From assembly GCA_963805985.1 (NCBI GenBank), contig CAWDWG010000009.1:434001-498000 (forward strand): DNA of 64,000 nt. The letters are read 5' to 3'. Below are positions 27,448-37,400 of the stretch, piece after piece. The stretch is from Bog-257 sp963805985. Its GTDB lineage: Bacteria > Acidobacteriota > Terriglobia > Terriglobales > Acidobacteriaceae. Below the pieces are notes generated by a model, which saw nothing but the letters and a program-made list of their open reading frames with translations, made no database searches and was not told where the DNA came from. Position 1 is the stretch's first letter. Every line of letters starts with the position of its first letter. A program made the translations under genes and the position numbers.

Positions 27448-28902
27448 TTACTTCTTGCCTTCGATACCCAAGCTGCAATCGGGGTTGATGTTCTGGATGT
27501 AGATATCCGCGTTACCGTTGCGGTAGTCCGACCAGGCGACAGCAGTGAGACCTGAGGAAGCGAGCGCTTCCCAGACTCTTGCTTTTGGCGACGAGGCCGT
27601 GGAAACAGGAAACTCCGAGCAGACAAAGTTGCCGTTGGTGTCGAGCTTGACGGCTTCCAGCGTGCCATTGCCAGTAACCTGCTGGTCGACCCAGACTCCC
27701 AACGCGCCGGTGCCAATCTGCACGTTCTGCGGATTGATCTGGGCATCGTCGCCGAGGGGAACGATGACGAGTCCGCTGTTGCCCCACTCGAGCGAGCCCG
27801 ACGAGTTGAACTTCTGCGCTGAGATGCCCTGGACGCTCTGCTGCGAGTCCTCTTCGGTCCAGAACAAGAAGGTCTCCTGGGTCGCGGGATTATAGGAAAC
27901 GCTGGGACTGACCCTCACATCCGAGCCGCCGATCGCGCCCTGTGATCCGTTATGTCCGAACGCCTCGGTGCCGTTGCTGAGGATGTGCTGGGCGTAGACC
28001 TGCAAGGTGGGACTGTTCGTGTACCAGCCGAACACTGCGCCGCCATTGCTGTCGGAGACGAAGTAAGGGAACTCGCCGAACTGCAACGATCCGCCGTCGT
28101 AGACATGAACGTTGTTCGCGCCCCACATCAGCTGGCCGCTGGGCGAGATCTTGTTGGCATAAAGAAGACTGTTGCTGCCGAAGCCTTGACTCGCAACGAA
28201 CGAAACGATGACGGAACCGTTGTCGGCCGCATGCAGATCGGCGAGCGTGTAGTTGTAGCCGGATTGTTGCAGGATGACGCCGTAGTTGCCCACCGGCGTT
28301 CCCACCCAGACGGGGCTGCCACTGGGCGTGAGTTTCTGCAGGACAGTCTGGTTGTTCGAAACCCAGCCCACCACGATGTAGCCGTCGGTGGTGACCGTGA
28401 CCTTGGGAACGTTGTAGCTGTTCTGGCCAAAGGTCATCGCGATACCGAGAGGTCCCCACAGAAACTGGCCCGTGGGACTCATCTTCATCACCGTGATCTG
28501 CGGGTTGTAGGGCGAGCGGCGAAGATCCTGAAAGGCCAGGATGGCGTTGCCGTCCCCATCGATGGCGAAGCCGTAGTCTTGCGTAGAACTCAGCCCGGTC
28601 TCATTGGCGACTTGAATGCCATTATGCGGAAACTGCTCGACCCCGTTGGGACTGAGCATCTGGTAGTAAACGTTGTAGCCGGAGTTCGGGTTCGCCGGAT
28701 TATTGTTGAACCAGCTGACATACCAGCTGTTGTCGGGAAGGGCGATCGCCTTGGGCTGTACCTGGTCGGCTGCGAACATGGTAGACAGCCCGAGATTCTG
28801 GCTGGGATCGGATGACCACTGCGCCCAGGCGCTTGAGCTGATTACAAGCGCCAGAGCCAGAGTTATCGCGCGTGTGCAATGCTTCAACTCCACCTCCTGC
28901 AT
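27448..28902 (-). CDS. Secreted beta-propeller-like protein of unknown function
   Basis: 484 residues with a signal peptide (hydrophobic stretch ITLALALVISSSAWAQ). The mature part has repeated blocks of about 50-60 residues, each with a variable strand followed by a phrase such as KMSPTGQFLWGPLGI, KLTPSGSPVWVGTP, KISPSGQLMWGANNV or QKFNSSGSLEWGNSG (consensus K-S-P-S-G-W-G). This is typical of propeller-type repeats, probably six to eight blades. It ends NGNADIYIQNINPDCSLG. No enzymatic motif is visible. A strong terminator follows. Confidence 0.75.
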   Translation of the reverse strand: MQEVELKHCTRAITLALALVISSSAWAQWSSDPSQNLGLSTMFAADQVQPKAIALPDNSWYVSWFNNNPANPNSGYNVYYQMLSPNGVEQFPHNGIQVANETGLSSTQDYGFAIDGDGNAILAFQDLRRSPYNPQITVMKMSPTGQFLWGPLGIAMTFGQNSYNVPKVTVTTDGYIVVGWVSNNQTVLQKLTPSGSPVWVGTPVGNYGVILQQSGYNYTLADLHAADNGSVIVSFVASQGFGSNSLLYANKISPSGQLMWGANNVHVYDGGSLQFGEFPYFVSDSNGGAVFGWYTNSPTLQVYAQHILSNGTEAFGHNGSQGAIGGSDVRVSPSVSYNPATQETFLFWTEEDSQQSVQGISAQKFNSSGSLEWGNSGLVIVPLGDDAQINPQNVQIGTGALGVWVDQQVTGNGTLEAVKLDTNGNFVCSEFPVSTASSPKARVWEALASSGLTAVAWSDYRNGNADIYIQNINPDCSLGIEGKK

Positions 28903-29230
28903 CTTCGATCGGATTGGGACTGCGACAGCTTATAACCTTCGAGACAACGCAGCTTTTCCGGTGATGACGTCTTTGCCAACTGGGAAGACATGAGCGACCG
29001 TTGGCAGCTCACCGCGCCTAGACTACTCCATCTTGCACTGCTTGGCTCGTTGAGATATTTCGCTAGCATGAGGCTTGCCAGCACACTTGTCGTTGCTCTG
29101 GAACAAACTGGATTTTCTGGCGGCCCGATGTTCGTTTTCGAACTTCGGTTCAGCGCTAGTCAGGAGGAGCGCTCGTGCACCGGATACCGAGCGACTTCTT
29201 CTGACATGAGATAATTTTGTTGCTGCCCTC
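28903..29230. other. Intergenic region before tRNA-Arg
   Basis: About 330 bp between the divergent secreted-protein gene and the tRNA. No gene, repeat or convincing promoter stands out; it must contain the tRNA promoter. Confidence 0.4.
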
Positions 29231-29307
29231 GGCCCTGTAGCTCAGATGGATAGAGCAGCGGTTTCCTAAACCGTTGGTCGGCAGTTCGACTCTGCCCAGG
29301 GCCTCCA
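29231..29307 (+). tRNA. tRNA-Arg (anticodon CCT)
   Basis: A complete cloverleaf of 77 nt including an encoded CCA. The acceptor stem pairs GGCCCTG with CAGGGCC. The D-arm is TAGCTCAGATGGATAGAGCA, the anticodon loop TTCCTAA (anticodon CCT at its centre, reading AGG), and the T-arm GGCAGTTCGACTCTGCC. Discriminator base T is followed by CCA. The 3' portion is duplicated 10.4 kb downstream at 39637-39682, marking this gene as the insertion target of an integrated element. Confidence 0.95.
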
Positions 29308-29308
29308 T
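29263..29308 (+). repeat. Left attachment-type repeat (inside tRNA-Arg)
   Basis: 46 bp running from the anticodon loop to one base past the CCA. The copy at 39637-39682 matches it in the same orientation with two mismatches (29268 and 29293). This is the usual crossover zone of tRNA-targeting tyrosine recombinases, and the integrase remnant lies 58 bp further in. Confidence 0.85.
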
Positions 29309-29365
29309 GTTTTGAGTAAGATAGCGAGCATCATCACCGCCGAGTGTGTTCATTTGTGTTCAGAA

Positions 29366-29899
29366 TCATTGAATTCTCCCCGTTTCCGCTTTTTCCGGCC
29401 AGCTCATTCCTAGCTGGTCAGACTGGCTGAGCAGTTCCGGCTCGCCCATAACCTCGGCGAGGTCCGTCTCAATCATCTGCTTGAACGACTCGGGGATCGG
29501 TTGCATGTAGACTTCCGCCGTGGTCTCGATCGAACTGTTCCGCATGAGTTGCTGCACGTCCTTCATGGTGCCGTGCTTCTGGTTCCGCGTGGCGGCCGAG
29601 CGGCGCAGCACCTGGAAAGTTATCGGCCCCGCGATGGGAGGCCGATTCCGTTTCTCCAACAGTGCGTTGACGCGGCTAACAATCGGACGCACGCAATCGC
29701 GAAGAAAGTTAGCTTCTGAATAGCCTGTGACTCGGGCTGAACCGGCATCCCCGCACCGCGTCATCGGTAAACACCAGCTCGACTTATGAGGGGTAATCTC
29801 CCGGAAGCCGGTTTCTGGGCCACGAGATCCGGCGCTAAGGATATTCGGGATTACCTCCGCATTGCCGACCAAACCGGACGCTATCAGTGATGGCTCCAA
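29366..29899 (-). pseudogene. Tyrosine recombinase (integrase) remnant, C-terminal part
   Basis: Only the C-terminal catalytic region is recognisable. It contains RPIVSRVNALLEKRNRPP, ITFQVLRRSAATRNQKHG (the second catalytic Arg in LRRSAAT), the block MRNSSIETTAEVYMQPIPES with the nucleophile Tyr in VYMQ, and a short C-terminal tail. In active relatives the residue at MRNSS is usually His (LRHSS), and Asn here suggests a damaged site. The N-terminal core-binding half is missing, and the first 60 residues of the open frame do not resemble an integrase. It lies at the tRNA end of the island, where the integrase is expected. Confidence 0.78.
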
Positions 29900-30027
29900 G
29901 CGTTGGAATGTCTCCGCCGGTCATTGCAGCGAACCGACTAAGTTGACAGTCGACAGCACGTAACTTTGAAGGAATATCGCATCCTCGACTCAGGCCTCGC
30001 TCTCAAGGGCCGCTAATTCGTTTTTCG

Positions 30028-31413
30028 CTATAGCAGGAACTCCAGGCCGGCTTCCTTTGCTGGTTCTGTTGACAATCGCCCGGAACGAATGGCCGCCTGA
30101 AAGGTTTCGAAGTCCTGTTCCGCCTGGTCGGCGTAGGCTTCGGAGTATTGCGCCAGGGCGCCGTCGAACTGATCGTTCGATCCCAGGTATCCGGCGATCA
30201 TGGCCGCGTCGCCAGCCTTAGCATGAGCCCGTGCCAGGGCCCAACCGCACAGGCTTGCATACGAAACCAGAGTGCCAGGCCGAAACGTTTCAACTTCGGC
30301 GGAGACCTTCATGTCGCGGAACTGGCGAAAGTAGTAATCATGCTTCCTGGTGCGGGCCCAGCCGAGAAAAATGTCGCTTGCCGCCTGCATGACGCGTTGT
30401 CCCTCCACCACCCGCAAACCCTGATGTGCATAGCGGCTCTTCGCTCCCGGCGGCTCCAACACCGACCTGCGTGCTTCCTTAATTTGCAGGAAAAGCGGAT
30501 CGTCGTCATCGGCCATAAGCAGCGACAGATAACAACGCGTCCCGACGCTGCCCACTCCAACAACTTTTATTGCGCTGTCCTGATAGTGATAGCGCTCGTA
30601 CAGATGTCGTCGATCCACCTCTAACGATTGCTTGTATTCGTCGGTGAATTTCACGCGCTGCTTTTCGAAATCTCGAGTAAATTCGTGGACGTGGTAGATG
30701 ACCGGAGGGTTGTCCTTAATCTTCCGGAGCCCGTCGACAACCGCAGTGAGCTTGGGAACTACAGCCTCAGAGTTCCGCGAGCGGGCCTGCTTCACCTTGT
30801 CTGACAAGCGGGCTGACATGTCCTGATCTTTACGGAAATAATCCGTTATGGCGTCGATGCTGACTTGTGCGTACCAGGTGTCGAGCACTTTCATTTCGGC
30901 GAATTCCGCCATGTGCTTTCGATAAGAAGCAGCAGCGGCCCGCACCGCCTGATCGGCGACCGCTTTGGAAAATCTCTGGTCCCGGGCGGCCAGCACAAGG
31001 CTAGCTCCCAGCCGTTTCACGTCCCACTCCCAAGGGCCGGGGAACGTCTCATCGAAGTCATTGATGTCGAAAACCAACGTTCGCTCAGGCGAGGCGAAGC
31101 CGCCAAAGTTCGCCAGGTGGCAATCACCACAGGCCTGCACGATTATCCCTGATACGGGCGCACTGGCGAGGTCTCGCGCCTGAATGATGGCCGTGCCGCG
31201 AAAGAATGTGAAAGGTGACACGGACATTCTCTGATACTTGACTGGGATCAGGCCTGCGATTCGATCGGCGTCAGATTCCTCAAGCAGTTTGATTATGTCT
31301 TGCGACTTGGACCGCGGATCCCACTCCCCTTGCAAAGTGCGGGGAAACTTCTCGCGCAGCGCTTTTCCGTGCTTTCGTCTTTCAGCCTTGGACGAAGCGA
31401 CAGCAGATTTCAT
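30028..31413 (-). CDS. DUF2252 domain-containing protein
   Basis: 461 residues spanning the DUF2252 family, a kinase-like-fold family of unknown function. The key block is CGDCHLANFGGFASPERTLV followed by FDINDFDETFPGPWEWDVKR, with other conserved segments RMSVSPFTFFRGTA near the start, VGVGSVGTRCYLSLLMADDD and YASLCGWALARAHAKAGDAA near the end. An AAGGAG site eight bases before ATG 31413 supports the start. It is carried inside the tRNA-Arg island. No substrate can be named. Confidence 0.9.
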   Translation of the reverse strand: MKSAVASSKAERRKHGKALREKFPRTLQGEWDPRSKSQDIIKLLEESDADRIAGLIPVKYQRMSVSPFTFFRGTAIIQARDLASAPVSGIIVQACGDCHLANFGGFASPERTLVFDINDFDETFPGPWEWDVKRLGASLVLAARDQRFSKAVADQAVRAAAASYRKHMAEFAEMKVLDTWYAQVSIDAITDYFRKDQDMSARLSDKVKQARSRNSEAVVPKLTAVVDGLRKIKDNPPVIYHVHEFTRDFEKQRVKFTDEYKQSLEVDRRHLYERYHYQDSAIKVVGVGSVGTRCYLSLLMADDDDPLFLQIKEARRSVLEPPGAKSRYAHQGLRVVEGQRVMQAASDIFLGWARTRKHDYYFRQFRDMKVSAEVETFRPGTLVSYASLCGWALARAHAKAGDAAMIAGYLGSNDQFDGALAQYSEAYADQAEQDFETFQAAIRSGRLSTEPAKEAGLEFLL

Positions 31414-31489
31414 TCTGATTCTCCTTATTTGAGAGTGTGGCCCCAGCTCGTAACTCGACGCTGGCGTGAATCGTGTACATTTCGTTCCG

Positions 31490-32692
31490 TCAGAACAGGA
31501 TCTTGAAGATCCGCACTACCAACTCTTCGAGAGAAAACACTGTGAGGCCAAGGGGCAGGAGCGGCGCCGCTGTGGCTGCGGCGAGTCGGCCCATGTCCTG
31601 CAGGCCGAAGGGTACAATTCGCATGTCCCGCACGGCGGCGTAACTGTTTCCCAGATCGGCCAAAGATTGAATGTCGCCGGTGCCCAGGAGTTCATCGCCT
31701 TCCGCTGCGTCTCCCACCACCCATTTCTGCTCGAATCCATCGACATAGCGGCTTGCGAGCAAGCCGTATTCGGACAATCCCTTACGCTTCGCGCGCGCCA
31801 TTTGCGGAGTGAACATGGTGAGTGGCGCAAGGACGAATATCAAGAAGAGGACGATAAAGCCGACGACCTCCAGCTTGAACGACAGCAGACTCTCGCCCCC
31901 GTACAAGACGCGACTTGCGATCACGCCTGCCAGCAGCGCGCCTTGGGCGAACAGAATTGGGCCGAAGGCGTAGGAGCTCTTCCCCAGGAACGACAAACCT
32001 CCCGCTCGATCCGGATGTGTAGGAATCAGGTGCAGGTTCAATCTGGAAACCTGCCATAGGAATCGGAACCAGATGAAGAACCGCAGATACCAGCGCAGCA
32101 GGATGAACTGAAAAATGGGAATGCTGATGAACTCGTACCAATAGCCTGCGATCGTAAGGTGCATGTGGCCAGCTTGTGGAATCGCATACCAGGTCGAAGC
32201 ACCCAAAGCGATCTGGCTTCGCCATAGCCACTGCCCTACGGTGAAGACCAGGACTGCTAGTCCAAGCTCGATCGGAACCGAGTTGCGCAGCCGCATTGCC
32301 GAGTCGATGGCGGCGAGGAATCTTGGCAGGTCCTGCTGCCGGACCATACCGCGCGTCAGAAACGTCTTCACCTTTGAACGAATTCGTGAATGTACGATCA
32401 ACTCGGCGGCAATCAGCACCGGCAACGCTACCAGGAGCCGAACGTGCGCCTCGATGTCGCGCAGGAACGGCAACGTAACCGCGCCCGCCATGAAACGCCG
32501 GCTCACGATCGACAACAGCAGCAACGGTACCCATGCAACCAGCACCACTGCCACGATCCGCCGATGCAGTAGTTCCAGCGCATCTCCGGAGAGATGCGAT
32601 CGCCGGAGCATCTGGAAGATAGGTCCGCCCAGGACGAGCGAGAAGTCCGGCGATTGCTCGGTCAGCAATGGCATGGTCATCGTGCTGCTCAT
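31490..32692 (-). CDS. Multi-pass membrane protein of unknown function
   Basis: About 400 residues from ATG 32692 (MSSTMTMPLLTEQSPDF); the frame is open to 32740. Six or seven transmembrane helices are visible, for example RIVAVVLVAWVPLLLLSIV, LLVALPVLIAAELIV, IFQFILLRWYLRFFIWFRFL and VVGFIVLFLIFVLAPLTMF. Between helices, HLIPTHPDRAGGLSFLGKSS and the cytoplasmic block KRKGLSEYGLLASRYVDGFE look conserved-like. I do not recognise a characterised family. It lies between the DUF2252 gene and the sulfatase remnant, all on the minus strand. Confidence 0.7.
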   Translation of the reverse strand: MSSTMTMPLLTEQSPDFSLVLGGPIFQMLRRSHLSGDALELLHRRIVAVVLVAWVPLLLLSIVSRRFMAGAVTLPFLRDIEAHVRLLVALPVLIAAELIVHSRIRSKVKTFLTRGMVRQQDLPRFLAAIDSAMRLRNSVPIELGLAVLVFTVGQWLWRSQIALGASTWYAIPQAGHMHLTIAGYWYEFISIPIFQFILLRWYLRFFIWFRFLWQVSRLNLHLIPTHPDRAGGLSFLGKSSYAFGPILFAQGALLAGVIASRVLYGGESLLSFKLEVVGFIVLFLIFVLAPLTMFTPQMARAKRKGLSEYGLLASRYVDGFEQKWVVGDAAEGDELLGTGDIQSLADLGNSYAAVRDMRIVPFGLQDMGRLAAATAAPLLPLGLTVFSLEELVVRIFKILF

Positions 32693-32742
32693 AGATGGAA
32701 ACCAGCAACTCCCGCCGCCTTCAACCGCGGCGGGAGTCAAAG

Positions 32743-33900
32743 TTATGGGGTGACGATATTAAATAGTGGGTTGAAATTGACCAAAAGACCGGTTAGTTCG
32801 CTGAACTTCTGCTTGTCCCCGGTCAGTGTGGCTGCTCCGGAGGCAAGTTCTTTATCGACGGTCGAGGTCCCCAATAAAATGTTGTCCATACTCGAGCGCG
32901 ACATCGTAAGCGTGATGTCTGCTCCGGCCAGCTCTTTGTTCTCCGTATAGGTCAGTGCGGAATTCTTCAGGGTTACTGCGAATTTCTCGTGGGTATCCGG
33001 CAGGCTCCAGTTCATTGTGATCACTTTGCCCTCAGCCTTGGGACCATCGACCTTCGCATCCCCATGAAGTCCAGGATCATCTCCATCGTCATCGCACGGA
33101 TAGTATCGGGACTTGCCGTCTGGGTTGCAGGAATCTTAGGAACGCCGTTGCGGAGTTCGAACGCACCCATGAGAAATTCGTTTCGCCACGTAGGGTCTTC
33201 GGTCTGATACCCGAGTTGTTCCAGCGCATCGGCCTCGACATCACGCGCAGCCTTGTTCTCAGGGTCAGCAAACACTGCTTGTTTGCCGAGTTCGGCCGCC
33301 CAGCGGTAGTCGCCTTTATCGAACGCCGCCTTTGCTTTCTGAATAACAGCGTCTTCGCCGCCAATCGCTTCCACGTAGCGTTTCCCGAGTTCCTCCGGAG
33401 GCCAGGGATACAGGTTGGCGGGGTTAGAGTCGTACCATCCGATGTAACGCTGATAGACAGCCTTTGAATCGTGATTCAGCGAACCGTAATAGTCTCTGGT
33501 GGACCAATCCTGATCGAGAGATTTGGGCAGCTTCATTTGCTTCCGCAATCTCGGTCATGTTGTAGCCCTCATTCAGCAGGCGAAGGCTCTGGTCATTGAT
33601 GTACTTGTATAGATCTCGCTGTTTTTCGAGGAAATCAATCACCTGCGCGTTGCCCCACGTAGGCCAGTGATGAGAGGCAAAAACCACGTCTGTCCTGTCA
33701 CCAAACATGTTGATCGAAGTGTTCAGGGCCTTCCACCAGTTGGTTGCATTCCGAACCTGGGCTCCACGCAAGGTCAACAGGTTGTGAAGAGTGTGCATTC
33801 CCAAGAGAACTATTGGACACAGCAGTAAGGGCGGCATAACCCGCATCGTTAGCCTAAACATCGAATTTCTAAGTGGATTCAGTCGCAGTGGTTTATTCAT
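32743..33900 (-). pseudogene. Alkyl/aryl-sulfatase (SdsA-like) remnant with internal deletion and frameshifts
   Basis: Pieces in three frames rebuild the C-terminal half of an SdsA-type alkylsulfatase. They are HTLHNLLTLRGAQVRNATNW and VVFASHHWPTWGNAQVIDFL (end of the MBL domain), PKSLDQDWSTRDYYGSLNHD and YVEAIGGEDAVIQKAKAAFD (dimerisation domain), and the SCP2-like end (NWSLPDTHEKFAVTLKNSAL). One extra base near 33537 and a second break near 33047 separate them. Upstream of HTLHNLL the frame reads MNKPLRLNPLRNSMFRLTMR plus a hydrophobic leader, so the original signal peptide seems joined directly to the C-terminal half. The zinc motif HxHxDH is gone, so it cannot be active. Confidence 0.75.
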
Positions 33901-34216
33901 TTCACTTTCTTGATGTGAGCCGGCTTGCGACTCCGGTCGATGGCGGGTGGGGGCGCGCTTGAGTTGCGAGCCTTCCAAGGAAGCCGCTCTCGAGGTTTTT
34001 GGGCTATTCAGACTAGCAAGTGTGAAATACCCGTGTCTGAGCGAAAATGCTGAACCGTGAAGGGGCAGACTTAGGATGTTGTCGTGGTTGTCCTGTGTCT
34101 CCGTAGCAGGGAGCTTGCCTTTCAATGTTCGTCACCTGCTATCGTCGCAGACTGAATCCCTGGCCGTTGTGACGCCGGTCACAATGACGCGTGATCTGTG
34201 TAGGTTGGAGTGATTT
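33901..34216. other. Intergenic region upstream of the formate dehydrogenase operon
   Basis: About 315 bp between the divergent sulfatase remnant and the leader ORF. Its one clear element is the CRP-type palindrome at 34167-34184. The long minus-strand reading frame across it (to 34125) does not look like protein. Confidence 0.5.
34167..34184. promoter_or_regulatory. CRP/FNR-type operator upstream of the formate dehydrogenase operon
   Basis: A perfect palindrome, TTGTGACGCCGGTCACAA, that fits the CRP consensus TGTGA-N6-TCACA exactly. It lies 33 bp before the leader ORF start and about 280 bp before fdhA. A Crp/Fnr-family regulator is encoded at 26583-27275. Control of the operon by that or another family member is inference. 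Confidence 0.6.
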
Positions 34217-34465
34217 GTGGCGGTATCCCTTACGGCGGCGACTACCGGTATGTCTCAGTTGTCTGGCAGTACTCGTGGTTGGGCAGACCTAACTAGCCAA
34301 CCATCGCTCGGGAGTTCGCCCGGAAAAGTGTGGTTAAGGTGCGCCAAGCAGTTCGCTATGAACGCTATCGAGACCGAACGCCGGCATAAATTGGTGTTGC
34401 CAACTGGCATCGCGGCTGACGCAGCGGTCATCGTAGGGTATGTAGCGATTTACAGGCTGAGGTGA
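34217..34465 (+). CDS. Possible 82-residue leader ORF overlapping fdhA
   Basis: Starts with GTG preceded by GGAG at a spacing of six bases. Its stop overlaps the proposed fdhA start (TGATG), a layout that would couple translation. The product is not recognised: it has no clear signal peptide, and a hydrophobic stretch (IAADAAVIVGYVAIY) near the end. It could equally be a chance frame. Confidence 0.35.
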   Translation: MAVSLTAATTGMSQLSGSTRGWADLTSQPSLGSSPGKVWLRCAKQFAMNAIETERRHKLVLPTGIAADAAVIVGYVAIYRLR

Positions 34466-37400
34466 TGGTGATTAAGCGATTTCTGGAAGATTGGCCTCTG
34501 ATTCGCCAACTGCGGACTGGCGCTGACGGCACCGGCCCCGAGGCGATGAGCGAGCACACCAAGAATCTTTCTCCCAAACATCAGAACGCCGAGTTCACAC
34601 GCTCCATCTGTCCTTACTGCGGTGTCGGGTGTGGACAAATGGTCTTCCACAAGAATGGTGAGCTGGTTTCAATCGAAGGCGATCCCGGCTCGCCGATCTC
34701 ACGCGGACATCTCTGCCCTGAAGGGCGCGGATACCTTTGAGCTGCACACCCATCCGGGGAGGTTGACCACGGTGAAATACCGCCGGCCATACGGGACCAA
34801 ATGGGAGGAGATCGACCTCGAAACCGCCATGGATATGGTGGCTGATCGCGTGTGGGAGAGCAGGCAGCGAACGTTTGTAGAAGAAGAGGATGGCGAGAAG
34901 CTGATGCACACCAAAGCCGTCGCTCACCTGGGCGGCGCGACTCTGGATAATGAAGAAAACTATCTGATCAAGAAATTTTTCTGTGGGGGTTTGGGCATGG
35001 TTTGCATCAGCAACCAGGCCCGGATATGACATAGCTCGACCGTGCCCGGTCTGGGCACATCGTTGGGGCGCGGCGGCGCGACTACCGCACAAACCGACTT
35101 GGCGAACGCCGATGCCATTCTCATCATGGGATCGTCAATGGCTGAGAATCACCCGGTCGGCTTTCAATGGGTGATGGCAGCGCGCGAGCGGGGCGCGACC
35201 GTCATTCATGTCGATCCCCGTTTCACGCGTACTTCAGCTATGTCCGATATCTGGGTGCCATTGCGAGCGGGCACCGACATTCTCTTCCTCGGTGGACTGA
35301 TTCACTACGCACTGGAGAATAACAAGTACTTCCGCGAGTACGTCGAGCATTACACCAACGCTCCCATGATCATCAAGGAAGAGTTTCGCGACACCGAAGA
35401 TCTGGGCGGAGTTTTTTCCGGTTGGGACGAAAAGAAGAAAGCGTACAGTCCGGAGACGTGGTTTTATCAGGGCGCGAAAAAGAAGGATGCCGCTGGGCCA
35501 CACCCAGGCCACTCTCCCGCAGGAGGAGGCCATGGCAAGGACCGCGGCGGCGAAGCGTCGGACTTTAATAAAGATGAATACGAGACTGATCCAACACTGC
35601 AGCACCCTCGTTGCGTCTTCCAGATTCTGCGCAGGCATTTCTCTCGCTATACCCCCGAACTGATCGAACGGCACGCAGGCGTGCCGCGAAAGTTGTTTCT
35701 CAAGGTTGCGGAAGCATTCTGCAACGCGGCAGGGTCCGACAAAACCGGCGCCATCTGTTACGCCGTGGGGTGGACCCAGCACTCCAAGGGAGTACAGATC
35801 ATCCGCGCAGCGGCCATCCTGCAGTTGCTGCTGGGCAACATCGGACGTCCAGGTGGTGGAATTCTTGCCCTGCGCGGTCACGCCTCCATTCAAGGCTCAA
35901 CGGATATTCCGACGCTGTATGACATTCTCCCTGGCTACTTGCCGATGCCGTTCTTTAAAGAGGACGGCCACGATTTTCGGACCTATATCAAGCGGCACAC
36001 GTCGAATGCAGGCCTTTGGTCGAGCTTCGAAAAGTATTTTGTGAGCCTGATGAAGTCCTGGTATGGCGATCATGCGTCGGCGGAGAACAACTGGGGATTC
36101 GATTACATGCCGCGAGTGAGCGGCGATCACTCGCACTTTGGCTATTGGCTCGACATGCAGGACGGCAAGATGGAAGGCCTCTTCATCATGGGTCAGAACC
36201 CCGCGGTCGGCGCCTCCAACGCACGGCTGCAGCGCACAGCGATGTCGAAGTTGAAATGGCTGGTGGTGCGCGACATGGTCGAAGTGGAAAGCGCCTCATG
36301 GTGGTACAACTCGCCGGAAGTCCAGCGCGGCGAGTTGAAGCCGGAGGAAATTGCCACCGAGGTCTTCTTGTTTCCAGCTGCCGGTTCGGCAGAGAAAGAC
36401 GGCTGCCAGACCAACACCCAACGGCTGATCCAGTTTCGTACGAAAGCAGTCGATCCTCCGGGCGACGCGCGCAGCGAGACGTGGTTTATGCATCATCTTG
36501 CGCGGCGGCTGAAGGCGAAAGCTGCGGCGGATCCAAGTCCTCGCAACGCAGCGCTGAACGCTCTTGCGTGGCCCTATGGAACGCACGGCATTCACGACGA
36601 GCCGAATGTCAGCGAGATCCTGAAAGAGATTAACGGCCGCGAACTCAGCAAGGGCGAGTTGCTGGACAGTTACAAGAAGCTCAAGAGTGACGGCACGACC
36701 GCTTCCGGTTGCTGGATCTACTGCGGCGTCCATCCGAAGGAACATGTCAACAAAGCTAACCAGCGTGCGTCCGAGGATTATCTGGGTCATGGCTGGGGAT
36801 TCTCGTGGCCGAACGACGTTCGCATCCTGTACAACCGCTGCTCGGCGAAGCCCGACGGCACACCGTGGAGCGAGCGCAAGAAGTTGATCTGGTGGGACGA
36901 AGGGAAGCGCGAATGGACAGGACTGGATGTTCCTGACTTCGATAAAAACAAACCGCCAACTTATCGGCCGCAGCCGGGCGCTAAGGGCATGGATGCCATC
37001 GCCGGTGACAAGCCATTCATCCTGCATCCCGATGGAGTGGGCTGGTTGTTCGTTACCAGCGGCCTGAAAGACGGGCCACTACCGGCGCACTATGAACCGT
37101 TGGAGACGCCCTTCCGGAATCCGCTATATCCTGAGCACATCTACAACCCAGCCGCCGACCGCGAGGAGCGCCCCGATAACCCCTATGCGCGCCCCGGCGA
37201 CGAGCGTTTTCCTTACGTGTTGACCACCTACCGCCTGACGGAGCACCACACGGCGGGAGGGATGTCGCGTCAGTTAGCGCATCTTTCTGAATTGCAGCCC
37301 GAATTATTCTGCGAAGTCTCACCGGAACTGGCCGGCGAGATCGGTCTGCAGCACGCCGATTGGGCAACCATTACGACGGCGCGCGCCGTCATTGAAGCTC

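Noticed and set aside
26583..27746. A 387-residue version of the Crp/Fnr protein
   Set aside because: The first 157 residues are antisense to the secreted beta-propeller-like gene and its terminator; the Crp domain starts at 27275.
29156..29353. Minus-strand ORF containing EALGRVELPTNGLGNRCS (and a similar one near 39600)
   Set aside because: This is the antisense of the tRNA 3' part, a well-known false protein call.
35027..35029. TGA as a nonsense mutation or frameshift splitting fdhA
   Set aside because: The frame continues unchanged on both sides, the position is the family's Sec site, and a matching SECIS hairpin follows.
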